From Viscum album (Eukaryota; Streptophyta; Magnoliopsida; Santalales; Viscaceae), in assembly GCA_963277665.1 (NCBI GenBank), contig OY728121.1, positions 1,659,040,062-1,659,104,061 on the forward strand: 64,000 bases of DNA, given 5' to 3'. A program made the translations under genes and the position numbers. Positions 1-11,321 of the stretch are shown piece by piece; position 1 is the first letter of the stretch; every line of letters starts with the position of its first letter. The notes under the pieces are model-generated. The model saw nothing but the letters and a program-made list of their open reading frames with translations. It ran no database searches and was not told where the DNA came from.

Positions 1-974
1 CAACCATGTATTTTGGTTTTTTAAATTTAATTCACAAAAGTGGTAAAATTTTATTTTAATAATAAATTCATGTTTTTAACTACTACTTAGTGTTTTCACT
101 ATTCATAAAAAATTGATGGATTTCAGAAAAATACAAAAAATTATGCCTAATATATATTTGATATACCAATTTTCAAAATTATGTCTATTTTAAAAAATTT
201 AAAACATAAAAGTTTCATTAATTAATTTAAAATTAATTACCATTGTCAAAAAAGGTGTTTTAAGAAATAATAACTATTTAAAAATTGATACTTTTTTATG
301 TCTAATATCAAAGTGAAATTACATCCAAATACCAAAATTGGATTATCTTGTAAAAACATACTATAATTATACTTGAAAAAAATTAAAAATATTATATAAC
401 CTTATAAATAAATTAGATTAAAAGGATGTTTTGAATTAAAATACAGTATTTTTAACTATTCATTAAAAATGTTTTTTATCTGAAAAACAAAAAATTTATC
501 CAAAGTATATTTTGAAGTCTCAATTATAAATAAGGAATTTATTTTTTATATAGAACATATAAATGTAACCAAAATAATATTTAATGAGGTTTCATCATCA
601 GAATGCGGTAAATCAACCTTTTATGGAATATTCGAGTATTTTTTCTTAAAATTAGATTCATTCACATTTTATGCCTCTAACTTTTATTGGATAAACGTAA
701 AAAATTTATCAAACATGTACAATAATAATTTAGTTAGTCCTACTCATTCCTTCCAATACAATGGGAAGCCATTACCTACCATTTAAAATAATATTACATT
801 ATTTTTTTCTGTATGACACGGAATTGTGTGCATCATAAGATTTCAAAGGAATCTATTGTTGTGTATTGGGTATTCCATAGAACGTTGAATCCCCTTTAGA
901 GTAAAATTAATATTTAATTCAAAACCATTAATAAATTTGAAAATGAATTATTCTTTATTTACATGGGATGTTAC
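1..974 (-). mobile_element. Chromovirus 3' LTR, partial (left element)
   Basis: This AT-rich stretch aligns by eye with the inner part of the LTR at 5347-8113, especially 7136-8113. Shared landmarks are CAACCATGTAT at the start of the match, the phrase TTTTCACTATTCAT, and a common end at ACATGGGATGTTAC. On the minus strand the LTR begins TAACATCCCATG; the canonical first TG seen in the other copy (TGTAACATCCC) is lost here. A polypurine tract abuts it at 975. The LTR runs off the left edge of the window. Many substitutions separate the two LTRs, so the insertion is old. Confidence 0.75.
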
Positions 975-1000
975 CTCCTTCTCCCCTTTTTGAAATTGTG
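975..1000 (-). other. Polypurine tract of left element
   Basis: Read on the minus strand, AAAAAGGGGAGAAGGAGG lies directly before the 3' LTR, where plus-strand DNA synthesis is primed in LTR retrotransposons. It follows the end of the chromodomain remnant. Confidence 0.7.
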
Positions 1001-2460
1001 TCCTCACATTTTATATTCACTTATCAAATAAATGGGTATATTTATCCCTCATAAAATTTTCATATTCCCATGTAGCCTCTTAAAACATATGGTTTTTTAG
1101 AAAACCACTACCTTATGAATAACCTTATTCCGCAACACTTTCTCTCTTAGGTCAAGAATCTGGACTTGCTTTTCCTCATAAGAGAGATTCACTTTCAACA
1201 GAAGTACCTCTTGGATCAAAACATGAGATGGAACTGGAATATAAATTCCCAACATTGAAACATGAGACACATTGTGTACCTATGATAAAAATGGAGTTAA
1301 ATCCACTCTCTGGGAAATTGATTCTTCTATCTCTAGAATTTAATAAGTTCCAATGAACATCTGACTCCACATTAACTTCTTACCAAAATGCATCACACAT
1401 TTCCGTGGAGAAACATTGAGAAAGACATGATCACCTACCTTGAAAAAAAGATCCTTACTTTGATTATCCACATAACTTTTCTAGATACTTTTAGTTGTTC
1501 CCATGTTCTTCTAAATAAACTGAACATTTTATACCATCTCTTGTACCAATTCTGGTCCCATCAACTTCCTTTCACCTACATCAACCCAAAAAGCTAGAGT
1601 TTGACAACTCTTTCCGTATAATTATTTAAATTGATCCATTTTAATACTCGAATGAAAACTTTCATTATAATAAAATTCATCCCACGAAATATGTGTGTCC
1701 AAACAACCCTGGTAATCCATTAAAAAAGCAAATAACATATCTTCAAATGTATGAAATGTTCATTCATACTGCCCATCTGATTGAGGGTGAAAAGTTGTAA
1801 TAAAATTCACTTCAGTACCAAACAACTTCCGAGAGCCTTTCCAAAAGTTAGAAGTAAACATTGGATCACGATCAGATATTGTGGAGAGGGAAACTCCAAG
1901 AAAACAGACTATCTCTTCAATATACAACTGAGAATGTCTATCTTGATACAAATTATTCCAAACAAGAAGGAAACAAGCTGATATAGTCGATTGTTCCATA
2001 ATAACCCAAATTGAATTGTTACCTCGATATGTCTTCAGTAATCACTCTACAAAGTCCATGGATATATTTTCCCATTTCCAATCTGGTACAAGTAACTACT
2101 GAAGCATCACTTTTCCAAACTGCCACACTTCTTTAACCTATTTAAAAGTCAAACATGTCATAATAAAGACAGTAATATCTCTTTTCATTCCATCCCACTA
2201 GTAATACTCTCAATGATCTCTATACATCGTAGTACTTCTATGATGAACTAAAAACAGGAAACTATGATCTTCACATAATAAATATTTCATTAATTATGAA
2301 TAATAATCCACACATAATCTCTTCCCAAACCTCAAAAACCAATAATTTTCTGTATTGAATTCATGCAACATACACTTTTGAACCAACTCTACCTTTTTCA
2401 TTAACACAGTGTCTTCCTTCTGTGCTTGCTTAATTCTGCCTGATAGAGATGATTTCACTA
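1001..2460 (-). pseudogene. Integrase and chromodomain remnant, Ty3/gypsy
   Basis: Minus-strand frames broken by stops and shifts read as a plant chromovirus integrase. At 1760-1999 the core motif SDRDPMFTSNFWKG is followed by FHPQSDGQ, the hallmark of the catalytic core around the second acidic residue. At 1176-1370 and in the neighbouring frame the C-terminal region (VHNV-HVSMLR type) can be followed. At about 1015-1090 EATWEYENFMRDKYTHLFD gives the end of a chromodomain. The domain would tether integration complexes to marked chromatin. In-frame stops and frameshifts show the copy is dead. Confidence 0.8.
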
Positions 2461-2479
2461 ACACCTAAATAAAAATAAT

Positions 2480-2990
2480 GGAATTTCATGCACCAATATC
2501 TTCTATTACAAATTTAATCAAATCAACAAATAAAGGATCATGTTCCAAACATAGCATTTTTAAAGAATAATTACATTTTCGACTCATAGCATCGACCACA
2601 TTAGTTTCGTTTCCTGGATGGTAATGGATCATGCAATCATAATCCTTGATTAAACAAACAATCTCCATTGGCTCATGTTCAATTTTTTAGAGTGAATATA
2701 TATTTCAAGCTTTTTTGGTTGGTATATATTTCACATTTTATTCCATACAAATGATGCCTCCAATTTTTCAAAGAAAAAACAACACCGACTAATTAAAAAT
2801 CATGTGTAGGGTAATTTAACTCATGAGGTTTCTACTAACATGAAGCATAAGCAATTATCAGATCATTCTGAATAAAGACACCACCATGTCATTTAAATAA
2901 TGCATAGCTATAGATATCAAACTCAATATTTCTGGATGGTAATTCCAAAACACGAACATTCACCTCTATTCGTTCCAATTTCTAAAAAAA
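2480..2990 (-). pseudogene. RNase H remnant, Ty3/gypsy
   Basis: The open stretch at 2486-2668 reads IKDYDCMIHYHPG followed by NVVDAMSRK. This is the conserved end of the Ty3/gypsy RNase H domain and its linker to integrase (usual form KDYDC-I-YHPGK-NVVADALSRK). The stretch toward 2990 should hold the rest of RNase H but is too decayed to follow. It lies between the RT and integrase remnants, in the normal gene order for this superfamily. Confidence 0.75.
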
Positions 2991-3059
2991 AATCATCGAA
3001 TTCATTTTTCCAAATGAACTTAACAACTTTTCAATTTAACTTAGTTAGTGGGATTGAGA

Positions 3060-3850
3060 AGCATCTAAAATTATAAACAAACCTCCGGTAAGAAACTAAA
3101 AAACCAATAAAACTATGTATTTTTGTTATATTTTTGGGTCTCGGCCATTATTCAACAACTTTTGTATTTGTAGGATCAACATTTATGCCAATTTTTAATG
3201 CAATATGAAAAAAGAAATTAAATTTGTTGTAAACAGAACTCACATTTTCTAAATTTCCAATACAGTTTCTTTTCATATAAGGTTTTCAAAAAAAACCCTT
3301 CAATGACATTCATGATCCTCTTAACTTTTAGAATTAAAAATATATCATCAATAGACACAACCACGATCATATCCAAGAAATCATGAAAAACTATATTCAT
3401 AAGAACCATGAATATAATAGATGCACTCGTTACTTCAAAAGGAATAACTAAAAATTTATAATGGACATATCTAATAAAAACATGGTCTTTAGAATGTTTG
3501 CTTACTTTACATTCAACTGAAGGTACCCTGACCTCAAATAAATCTTCCAAAAATACTAATCTCCCTAGAGATGATCAAAAAAATATCGATATGAGGCAAT
3601 GAATACTTATTCATAATATTGATGTTATTCAATGCTCTATAATCAATCAAATGTCTCATTGAACCAAAATTATTTTTAAAAAACAAGATAGGATCACCAC
3701 ATGGTGATGTGCTAGGTCAAATTGAAGCTTTATCTATTAAATCCTATAATTGCCTCCTTAACTCTAAAATTTCAATTTGAGTAATTCGATATGGGGTTTT
3801 TTATAATGGATTATCATCATGAACTATGTTAACACTAAATTCATCTTCTG
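3060..3850 (-). pseudogene. Reverse transcriptase remnant, Ty3/gypsy
   Basis: The minus-strand frame 3218-3550 shows RYVHYKFLVIPFEVTSA, then VSIDDIFLI at the catalytic site (F/Y-x-DD of RT), then LYEKKLYWKFRKCEFCLQQ. These are RT motifs in their usual order. Upstream, near 3624-3700, the fragments PCGDPILFFK and IDYRALNNI extend the domain. Both catalytic aspartates remain. Frame breaks between the two parts make it non-functional. Confidence 0.85.
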
Positions 3851-4303
3851 GATCAAGTATAATTCCATGAAACACATAAAAAAAACATTAAGATACTCAT
3901 TTACCACTTGAACATCATTAGTATTAATACTTACATTTTTATACAATATGTGCAAGGTAAAAGTCATTTAAATATTTTACTAGTTTCTCATCTTCCTGAT
4001 ATGTTATCAAAAGTAAAGGTTGATTATTTTATAGAAACAAAAAATCTTTTTGGAACAAAACCTATTTATCTCAGTAGTCAATAATAGAATGATAAACATA
4101 ATTCCAATCCATACCCAAAATAACATCAAACTCTACTAGAGGAAAAACTGTAAGGTTTCAGAGGCAGATTATTTCTACACACGATGACAAGTTGGTTCTT
4201 ACAATTTATTTTTGTCTCAACATTTACCCCTAGGTGTTTTCATCATATGTTCAATATTCATATCTTGAGATTAAATTCCCAATTAACTAGAGAACTTCTC
4301 AGG

Positions 4304-4330
4304 AATCAATGAATGTGTAGACCCAAAATC
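4304..4330 (-). pseudogene. Retropepsin active-site remnant
   Basis: Minus-strand codons spell DFGSTHSLI, matching the DSGATHSFI active site of plant Ty3/gypsy proteases. The serine after the catalytic aspartate has become phenylalanine. It sits between the gag zinc knuckles and RT, as expected. Confidence 0.75.
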
Positions 4331-4419
4331 AAACAACACATTGGCATAATCTAATCAAACAGATAATGTACTTGAATCTACTTCATTTGATGGCCCAACA
4401 TCAGTGGAAGTAGTTATAA

Positions 4420-5330
4420 TGGATTTCACCACCCCTCTCTTCTTTTAGTATAGCTAATTTCTTCTCAGTTGAGTTCTTTGTTGGACACTCATTTTCATAA
4501 TGACCCTTTCACATAAAACATTTTATTGACTGTAAATCAGATATTGTCTTACAATTAACATGATCTTTTTAGTGCAATTACGAGCCTTATGTCCCATTTT
4601 ACCACATCGGAAGAACTTACCTAAATTCATAATTCTTTCCATTTCATGCATTGTATAACAATTTTCACATCATGTAAATTTATGTTTTATACCATCAGAC
4701 ATTTTGAAGAGTTCTTCCCTTTCTTCTACCACCTCATCCTTTTATTATGTTCTTTTTCAATGAACACATGATCATCGGAAATCTCTATTTCTACCTTCTC
4801 CGTACATCGAACAAGTTTTTCATATATTTTTTAGTCACTAGATGATAAATCCCTTTGACACATTGGAATTAATTCTGAGTAAAAATGGTTGATTTTACTA
4901 TCAAGATCTTGTGTTAAATGTTGATCATATCTTGACAGTCGAGTGAATTTTTTTCTTCATAAGATTCCACTAAGTCAAACTCCTTCTTTTATTCTAGGAA
5001 TTGTTTTTCCACCCTAAGGTGATCCACATTAGGAAAATATTTCTCAAGAAACATACCTTTGAATTCATCCCAATCAGGAGCATCAATATCCTCACCACCC
5101 ATGATATTTTCCACCATCAACCACTACAGGTCAGCTTCACCTTGAAAATAGTAAATGGTGAGACTGACCTTTTGATGTTCCGAACAACCCATGAAATCAA
5201 AAATCATCTCTAGTGCTTTAATCCACCCTTTTTCTAGCATAGGGTCAGATGATACTCTGAATGATGGGGGAAATTTACTCATGAAATTATATTCTACTAA
5301 TAGGTTCCTCTATGGTTGATGTGGATAATC
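4420..5330 (-). pseudogene. Gag (capsid and zinc knuckles) remnant
   Basis: Minus-strand reading from about 5300 gives a Retrotrans_gag capsid domain: a WIKALEMIFDFMGCSEHQKV stretch at about 5165-5225, then FQGEADL and DEFKGMFLEKYFPN at about 5000-5060. Two zinc knuckles follow. That at 4574-4606 reads CGKMGHKARNC, with the preceding Cys replaced by Phe. That at 4485-4520 reads CFM-stop-KGHYENEC. Gag would form the virus-like particle and bind the RNA. Stops inside the frame show decay. The double-knuckle layout matches the small ORF in the array interiors (14601-15125). Confidence 0.8.
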
Positions 5331-5334
5331 TCAT

Positions 5335-5346
5335 GCATAGATACCA
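5335..5346 (-). other. Degraded tRNA-iMet primer binding site (left element)
   Basis: On the minus strand TGGTATCTATG directly follows the LTR end. It differs by two bases from TGGTATCAGAG, the complement of the initiator tRNA-Met 3' end seen intact in the other elements here. Confidence 0.6.
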
Positions 5347-8113
5347 TGACCATTTAAGAAGTTCACTTAGATCGTGTCTGACTTGACCCGTTCGTTATTT
5401 AATCTCCGGAATAATAAACTAACGTTAATTTATAATTTCATAAAACCATTTTTCAAGTTTATTATTCCTTTTATATCACTTATTATCATGTTATAAACAT
5501 TATGTAATCATTTAAGTCAATATTGGTCTTTTTGTCGATATTTGGTACTTGAGTCAAAAATAAACTTCGTATAAATACAAGTTGTTCATGTAGCAAAAAT
5601 TACATTTTCCCCAGAAGGATATTTTTGTTTTACATATCATATATATCATATATATCTAGTATAAATGTGTATTTATAATGTTATATGGCATTTAGAGATA
5701 ATAAATGAAATACACCGTTCATGGAGACGTTAACCTGTACGTATTCCCTAATGCTTCATTCATTTCTATTTCATATATTAATGGACACAAAACATAATGA
5801 TACATTAGAAAAATATAATTCCAGTACAATATCATATATAATTTAATTAACTACATCCATTATACGTCCCACTTATGGAATGAATGAGTCATATCAATTG
5901 GAGGGGTCATTAGTCCTCACTGCCTCAAATAAAATTATCACGTTTACCAATTATGGAAACCATTAGGGTATGATTTAAATGAAAAATACAAGAGTAAGGA
6001 GAAAATATTATTATTATATATATCACATATAAATATATTTTCATAATAATGGACACCATAATTGGAGGTAGGAGATGATTTAATAATCATCATTTCGTGA
6101 GGCATAGTCCACCATCCGCAGAAATAATATATTCTTTACCCATTAGAGGAAGGAGTGTGTAAGTGTACATCGAATCCATATCATATAAATATCATATATT
6201 ATTTAGGATACAGGTTTTGAAATAAATAAAATAAATAAAATGAGTTTATGGGGATAGGGAAGTAAAATAATAGAAAATAACTTAACAGAAGACGTTACCG
6301 TTATATCAGGTAACTCCCTTTGGTTTGTACCAAAAGTATTTCTTGAAGTTCCTTTTGCCTAAGGTAATCTTTACAGGAGGAAGAGAGGGATGTATGGAGA
6401 TTAATTGGGTACAGGTGGGATGATCCAATGGTCTTTAGAGGTTTGAGTAATGTGTTATGGGTGATGGATTTTAATAAGGGCGAGGAGGGGCTCTTTTGGA
6501 ATGATTGAAAATATATTATTATTATATAATGATGTTCCCTTTCTTGTGGTCGAAAACTCATTAAATGAGAAGATAAAATGACTCTTGGTCGAAATAAAAT
6601 AATCCAATATGAATTGGATAGGTTTTGGAAACTGTTTAAATTTTTATAATCTTATTTTATTCAATCATTCATTAATGAGGTAAACGCTGAATAATTATTG
6701 GGTCTTTAATAATTTTGTATATTTGATCTCTTAGATTTATTACAAAAACAACATGATGTTGGAAATAATTATGTCTTTAAAATTAAAATTTATATCTAAG
6801 AAGATAACATATATAACCACATGTAATAATGGAATTACTAAAATATATATGTTTACGTCATTTTTTGTCTTTACTTTAAATTAATTAATATAATGTGTCA
6901 TTATCACCCTTAGGTGGCCCCATGGGGTCCCAAATTCGACTCTAGGAAGCCCATGGTTGGAAATTCATTAACTAATAGTATTAGGATGTATGTTATGGTA
7001 ATTTAATATTAATATAATATTATTTTTCACTTGAATTACCATATTTTTCTTTAACCGCGGTAAATAAATGTTAAAAGTTACTATTCACCAAAAAATATTT
7101 TCATATTATTTAACCACATTTTACTTACTGATAACAACCATGTATGAAAAATTTTCAAAATTAAATTCACAAACGGATTCAAATTTCATTTAAATGAAAA
7201 TGTATGTTTTTTAACAACAACTTAGTGTTTTCACTATTCATCAAAACATTAAGGTTTCAGAAAAATACCAAAAATTCAGACTAAGATATATATGTTATTC
7301 TAAATTCAAAAATGATTTCTATTTTACCAAATTCAAAACATGTATGTTGAAATTGTTAATTTAAAATTAATTCTTGGTGTCAAAAAGAAAATTGTGTTTA
7401 AAAAAATAATAACTACCAAAATATTGACCCTTGTTTACATCCAATATCAAAGTGAATTTACTTCCAATAACAAAATTGGAAAAAATGGTATAAACATAAA
7501 ATAATTATACTTTAAAACCAATTTAAATTATAATCTATCTATATAAATAAAGTATATTAAAATATAGTTTGGAATTATAATACAATATTTTTCATTATTC
7601 ATTAAAAATTGAATTTTATTAGAAAAAAAAAATTACCCAATCTAAATTTAAATGTCCTGATTCTAAAGAATAATTTTTTTTCTCAAATAAAACATATAAA
7701 AGTGACCCAAACTGGATTTAAAACGGTTCACCATGAAAAGGTGGTTAATCGACCTTTTAAAGAATATTAGATTATCTATGCTTAAAATTATATTAATTCA
7801 TATTTTAAGCCTCTAAAACTTATGGTATAAATTTAAAAACATTTCAAAAACATTTATAATAATTTTTTAGTTAGTTCTATTCATTCCTGAAAATTCCACG
7901 ACAAGGTGTTAAGTACTATTTAAAATAATAATATATTATTATTTTTCAGTATGACTCAGTTTTATGTGAAACATAATATTTCAAAGGAAAATGTTATTGT
8001 GTATTGGGTATTCCATTGAACATAGAATCCCCTTTAAATTAAAATTAATATTTAATTCACAAATATTAATAAATATTAAAATGTATTATTGTTTATTTAC
8101 ATGGGATGTTACA
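5347..8113 (-). mobile_element. Chromovirus 5' LTR (left element), 2,767 bp
   Basis: The LTR is bounded by TG at 5347 and CA at 8113 on the plus strand (minus strand: TGTAACATCCC ... GGTCA). It carries decayed forms of all three stem-loop cassettes of the array LTRs, at about 5712-5750, 5880-5945 and 6095-6150. From about 7080 on it aligns with 12290-12970 of array LTR A. Relative to the array LTR it stops just past the ATCTAAG that precedes the second predicted splice donor, so it lacks about 1.2 kb found there. The position matching the array TATA box (about 6470) reads TTATTAAAA on the minus strand. Confidence 0.75.
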
Positions 8114-8938
8114 ATGATTAGTAAATTTTAATTATGATTTGTGGGAGTTAATCACATGACAAAAAATGTTGCCCCATCGCTTTTTATTCAAGAGAACATT
8201 TTGGTGGATATGATGGTATGATTATAAAATAATTAGGTTTTATAGTTTCTATATATAACCTCGATGATCATCTCTAACTATGATTCATGGTTTACATCCT
8301 ATTTACGAAGGTTCTTACAAGATGCATTCAATAAAAAAATGTAGCCGAGTCTGGAATTTCAACCATACACTAATGGATATGTTTAGAGAACCATTTAGGT
8401 TCATGATTATATACAAAAGGGTTTTTATTGAATTATAACTATATCCTTGAGGTCTATTTTCATTTTGTGGAGTTTTCATACAACAATATCTACCAATCTA
8501 CTATTGGCATGATAACATTTGAGGCCTTGTATGAGAGACCCCACAAGTTACCCATATTTTTTTTGGAGGTAGGATAATCATTACTAATTTAATTATTTAT
8601 GGTGAAAATAACATTAGATAAGGTTTTGGATATCCATTCTCTAATGTGGTCTTCTTAGATCCATTATAATTATTATTCAAATTAAAAATGCATGCCATTG
8701 GATTTTGAGGAAGGATAACATGTGTTATTTGACATATCTCTATGTAATAGTCTGTCCAGATTTAGTTATGGTGGAAATATATTTATATGGTTTATTGGAA
8801 TATTTAATATACAACATTTGGTTAAATAGGATACCGACCACATAAAATTTACACCACAGTTTTACAAGGTAAAAAATAACATACACATATCACATCTAAG
8901 GAGACATAAGGATGTCCCACCTAACTTCATCCACTAGG
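8114..8938 (+). pseudogene. Integrase remnant of an older plus-strand chromovirus, first half
   Basis: Plus-strand frames read, in order, NHMTKNVAPSLF (R-TKSAHF region), DSWFTSYLRRFLQDA (around the second catalytic Asp, near 8284), FQPYTNGY followed by RTI (the HPQTDGQSERTI motif, with stops), VEFSYNN at 8467-8487 with STIGMITFEALYERP, DFEEG at 8701-8715, SRFSYGGN with WFIG, and near 8885 the HISHLRRHKD stretch (the HVSMLRKY equivalent). The reading stops exactly where the array inserted; its chromodomain resumes at 42601. Stops throughout mark an old dead copy. Its left part was cut by the element ending at 8113. Confidence 0.8.
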
Positions 8939-8943
8939 TTTTA
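8939..8943. repeat. Target site duplication TTTTA, left end of array
   Basis: TTTTA precedes the first TG of LTR A; the same five bases follow the last CA of LTR D at 42596-42600. Both sides continue as host chromovirus pol sequence. Confidence 0.85.
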
Positions 8944-10552
8944 TGTAGAGACCCGAAGCCTGACGTATATGGACATTACATTACTTTTGCGGAATACTTA
9001 TTACATAACAAAAACACACACACAAGGATCGTAATAGTTTAGTGTCTTTGGAAACACGGAATATAATCTTCTAATCGTGGTGAAAGATCTTCAACATCTC
9101 CCATAAAGATCTTCCTTTCTTTTTACCTAAAACCTTTCTTTATATCATGGGGAAAGAAAACATAAAAGGGTGAGATCAAATGCTCAGTAAGGGTAAACAA
9201 AAGAAATATCAATCACATCATATTCATAAGAACATAACTTTTGGAAATCTTAACCTGTAAAAGAGATCATAATTTCATAACCTGGGATAACTCATGGCAG
9301 TGAAATGAAATCACAATAATCATAACTTAAAACATGAAACTTTGTGGCATACACACATAATCATAGAGAATCATTTCTTGTTAGTCAAGACTCATTTCCA
9401 AGACTATCTTAGTGGACAAAGTCCCTTTCTGAACCGAGTCACCCTCGTTCCAGTCCTTTTTCACTAAACCGGTATAACCTACCGTTCCATCCATGTCTAT
9501 CTCATGAGATATAAAATCTTTACCCAATGCATTGGAGGGATATATAGGTCCCACCCATCTCATAATGATACCATTCTTATGTGTGCCACAAAATCATTAA
9601 TCATACATCATTTCATAACCCATGTAATAAAAATGGGAATGTTAAACAACATGACATCATAAAACAATTTATATAAGATAAAGGAATTCATAAAAATAAT
9701 TCCATCACAACATAATCAAATCAATCGAATAATGGGGATAAAAACAGAACCCTTTTATCATCTTAGATGGAAAATAATTTTGATAAAACACTTGAACTCC
9801 ATTCTTGAGGAAAATATCCTTTCTTCTTCAAAAACACTTTTCATTTCTTAACATGTCATAAAATTATAACTAAAAGAAGTTGATTAAAAATAAACATGAA
9901 AACTTATAAGGTACTATTCTTGGAAATAATGTTTTTAAAAAATCCATTCATGTCATATAAGTTAAAAGAAAACATTATTCTCGTACTTTTGTCGGAAAAG
10001 TCAAAAAAGTACCTCGTACGAAAAACGACAAAAGATTCCTTTCATATCTTTTACTAAAAACTCACCTAAGGGTAAAATAGGATTTAAAAAATTGTAGGTG
10101 GATGGAAATAACATTAAATATTGAGGAAACATGGATTTGGATGATAAAATACACCCAAATAAATACCAAAATATAAACAATCTCGAATAAAAATGAGATT
10201 GTGATATTTCCCATACCTTAGATCCGATTTGCTTCGTAAGTGTCCGAACCTCCTTTATAATGATTTAAATAATGTCATTGACTTATTAAAGAATCATATT
10301 CATTGTTATGATATCATATATGGTTCACTTATGACTTTTTTATTACTCGTTCTTTTGTAAATTCCATGTTAAAGAGCGTTTTGGGTAAAATCGTTTCATT
10401 TGTCGTCCGTGTTTTGACTTGAAATTATTCATATGATTACTTATATCATGATTACTTAATTCTAGAATATAAAACATGATTTATATATATATATATATAT
10501 TCAGAATATACATATATAAATATAATAAATCAGTAAATGGAAAGAAATACAC

Positions 10553-10978
10553 CGTTCATGGAGACGGTAGTCCGTACGTACGCATGAACGCTGTTTTTGT
10601 TTCCTTATTGAATTGAATGGAATTAAGTAGATGACATACATATAAATATACATAAATCCAGTATCATTATTATGTCATATATTTCATTAGTAATTATTAT
10701 ATATACTTTATAATCATTCATGAATTCTTAATCATTGAGAATGAATCTCATCGCGTCGTGGAGACGGTAGTCCGTACGTACGCACGAGCGATGATATCGT
10801 TCCCATGGTCATGGAATTGTGTTGAAGTGTATGTATACTATTTCAGTATCAATATCACTTTATAATAATCATATATAGTTACTCATTACACCATTATACC
10901 CATCCAATTAAGGTGGTGGCAGAAAATAGATTACACCACAGCGTGGAGACGGTATTCCGTACGTACGCACGCGCGGTG
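10553..10978 (-). repeat. Three stem-loop cassettes in LTR A
   Basis: Three copies of a near-constant loop (GGTAGTCCGTACGTACG type) lie about 190 bp apart. Arms: CGTTCATG 10553-10560 with CATGAACG 10583-10590; TCATCGCGTCGTG 10748-10760 with CACGAGCGATGA 10783-10794 (12 pairs, one bulged G); CACC..GCGTG 10934-10945 with CACGCGCGGTG 10968-10978. The loops are alike but the stems differ and still pair. Function unknown; they lie in the predicted transcribed leader. Confidence 0.8.
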
Positions 10979-11311
10979 ATTTCATTTTCCGTAGGATGGA
11001 TAGATGGTTAAATAGGGTTGTTTCATACTTATAATAACATATCAGTATATGAGTGATACTTATGTTATTACTTCATAATGAAATGACTAAATAAGAAGAA
11101 GTTGAAGAAGAAATAAATTGGAAAGGATCGGTAATGGATATTACCTCTCCTTTGAAGTGCTTCTTTGAGACCTCCTTTTAGGGCACTAAAATTGGTCTTT
11201 TAAGAATACCATGACCTCTAGGATAATACTAGGGAACTGTAGAAGAGATTTTGGCAGGGTTTGGACGATCTTGAATGCTCAAATTGGTGTGAGGGGGAGA
11301 GGGATGAGGTG

Positions 11312-11321
11312 CCCTTTTATA
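11312..11321 (-). promoter_or_regulatory. TATA box of LTR A
   Basis: The minus strand reads TATAAAAGGG. The same ten bases occur at the matching position in LTRs B, C and D. This places the transcription start near 11285 and the hairpin cassettes in the leader. Confidence 0.65.

Noticed and set aside
9381..9563. 60-aa frame in LTR A, also open in LTR B (15822-16004)
   Set aside because: In LTR C the start codon is lost and in LTR D an early stop appears. It lies in the non-coding leader.
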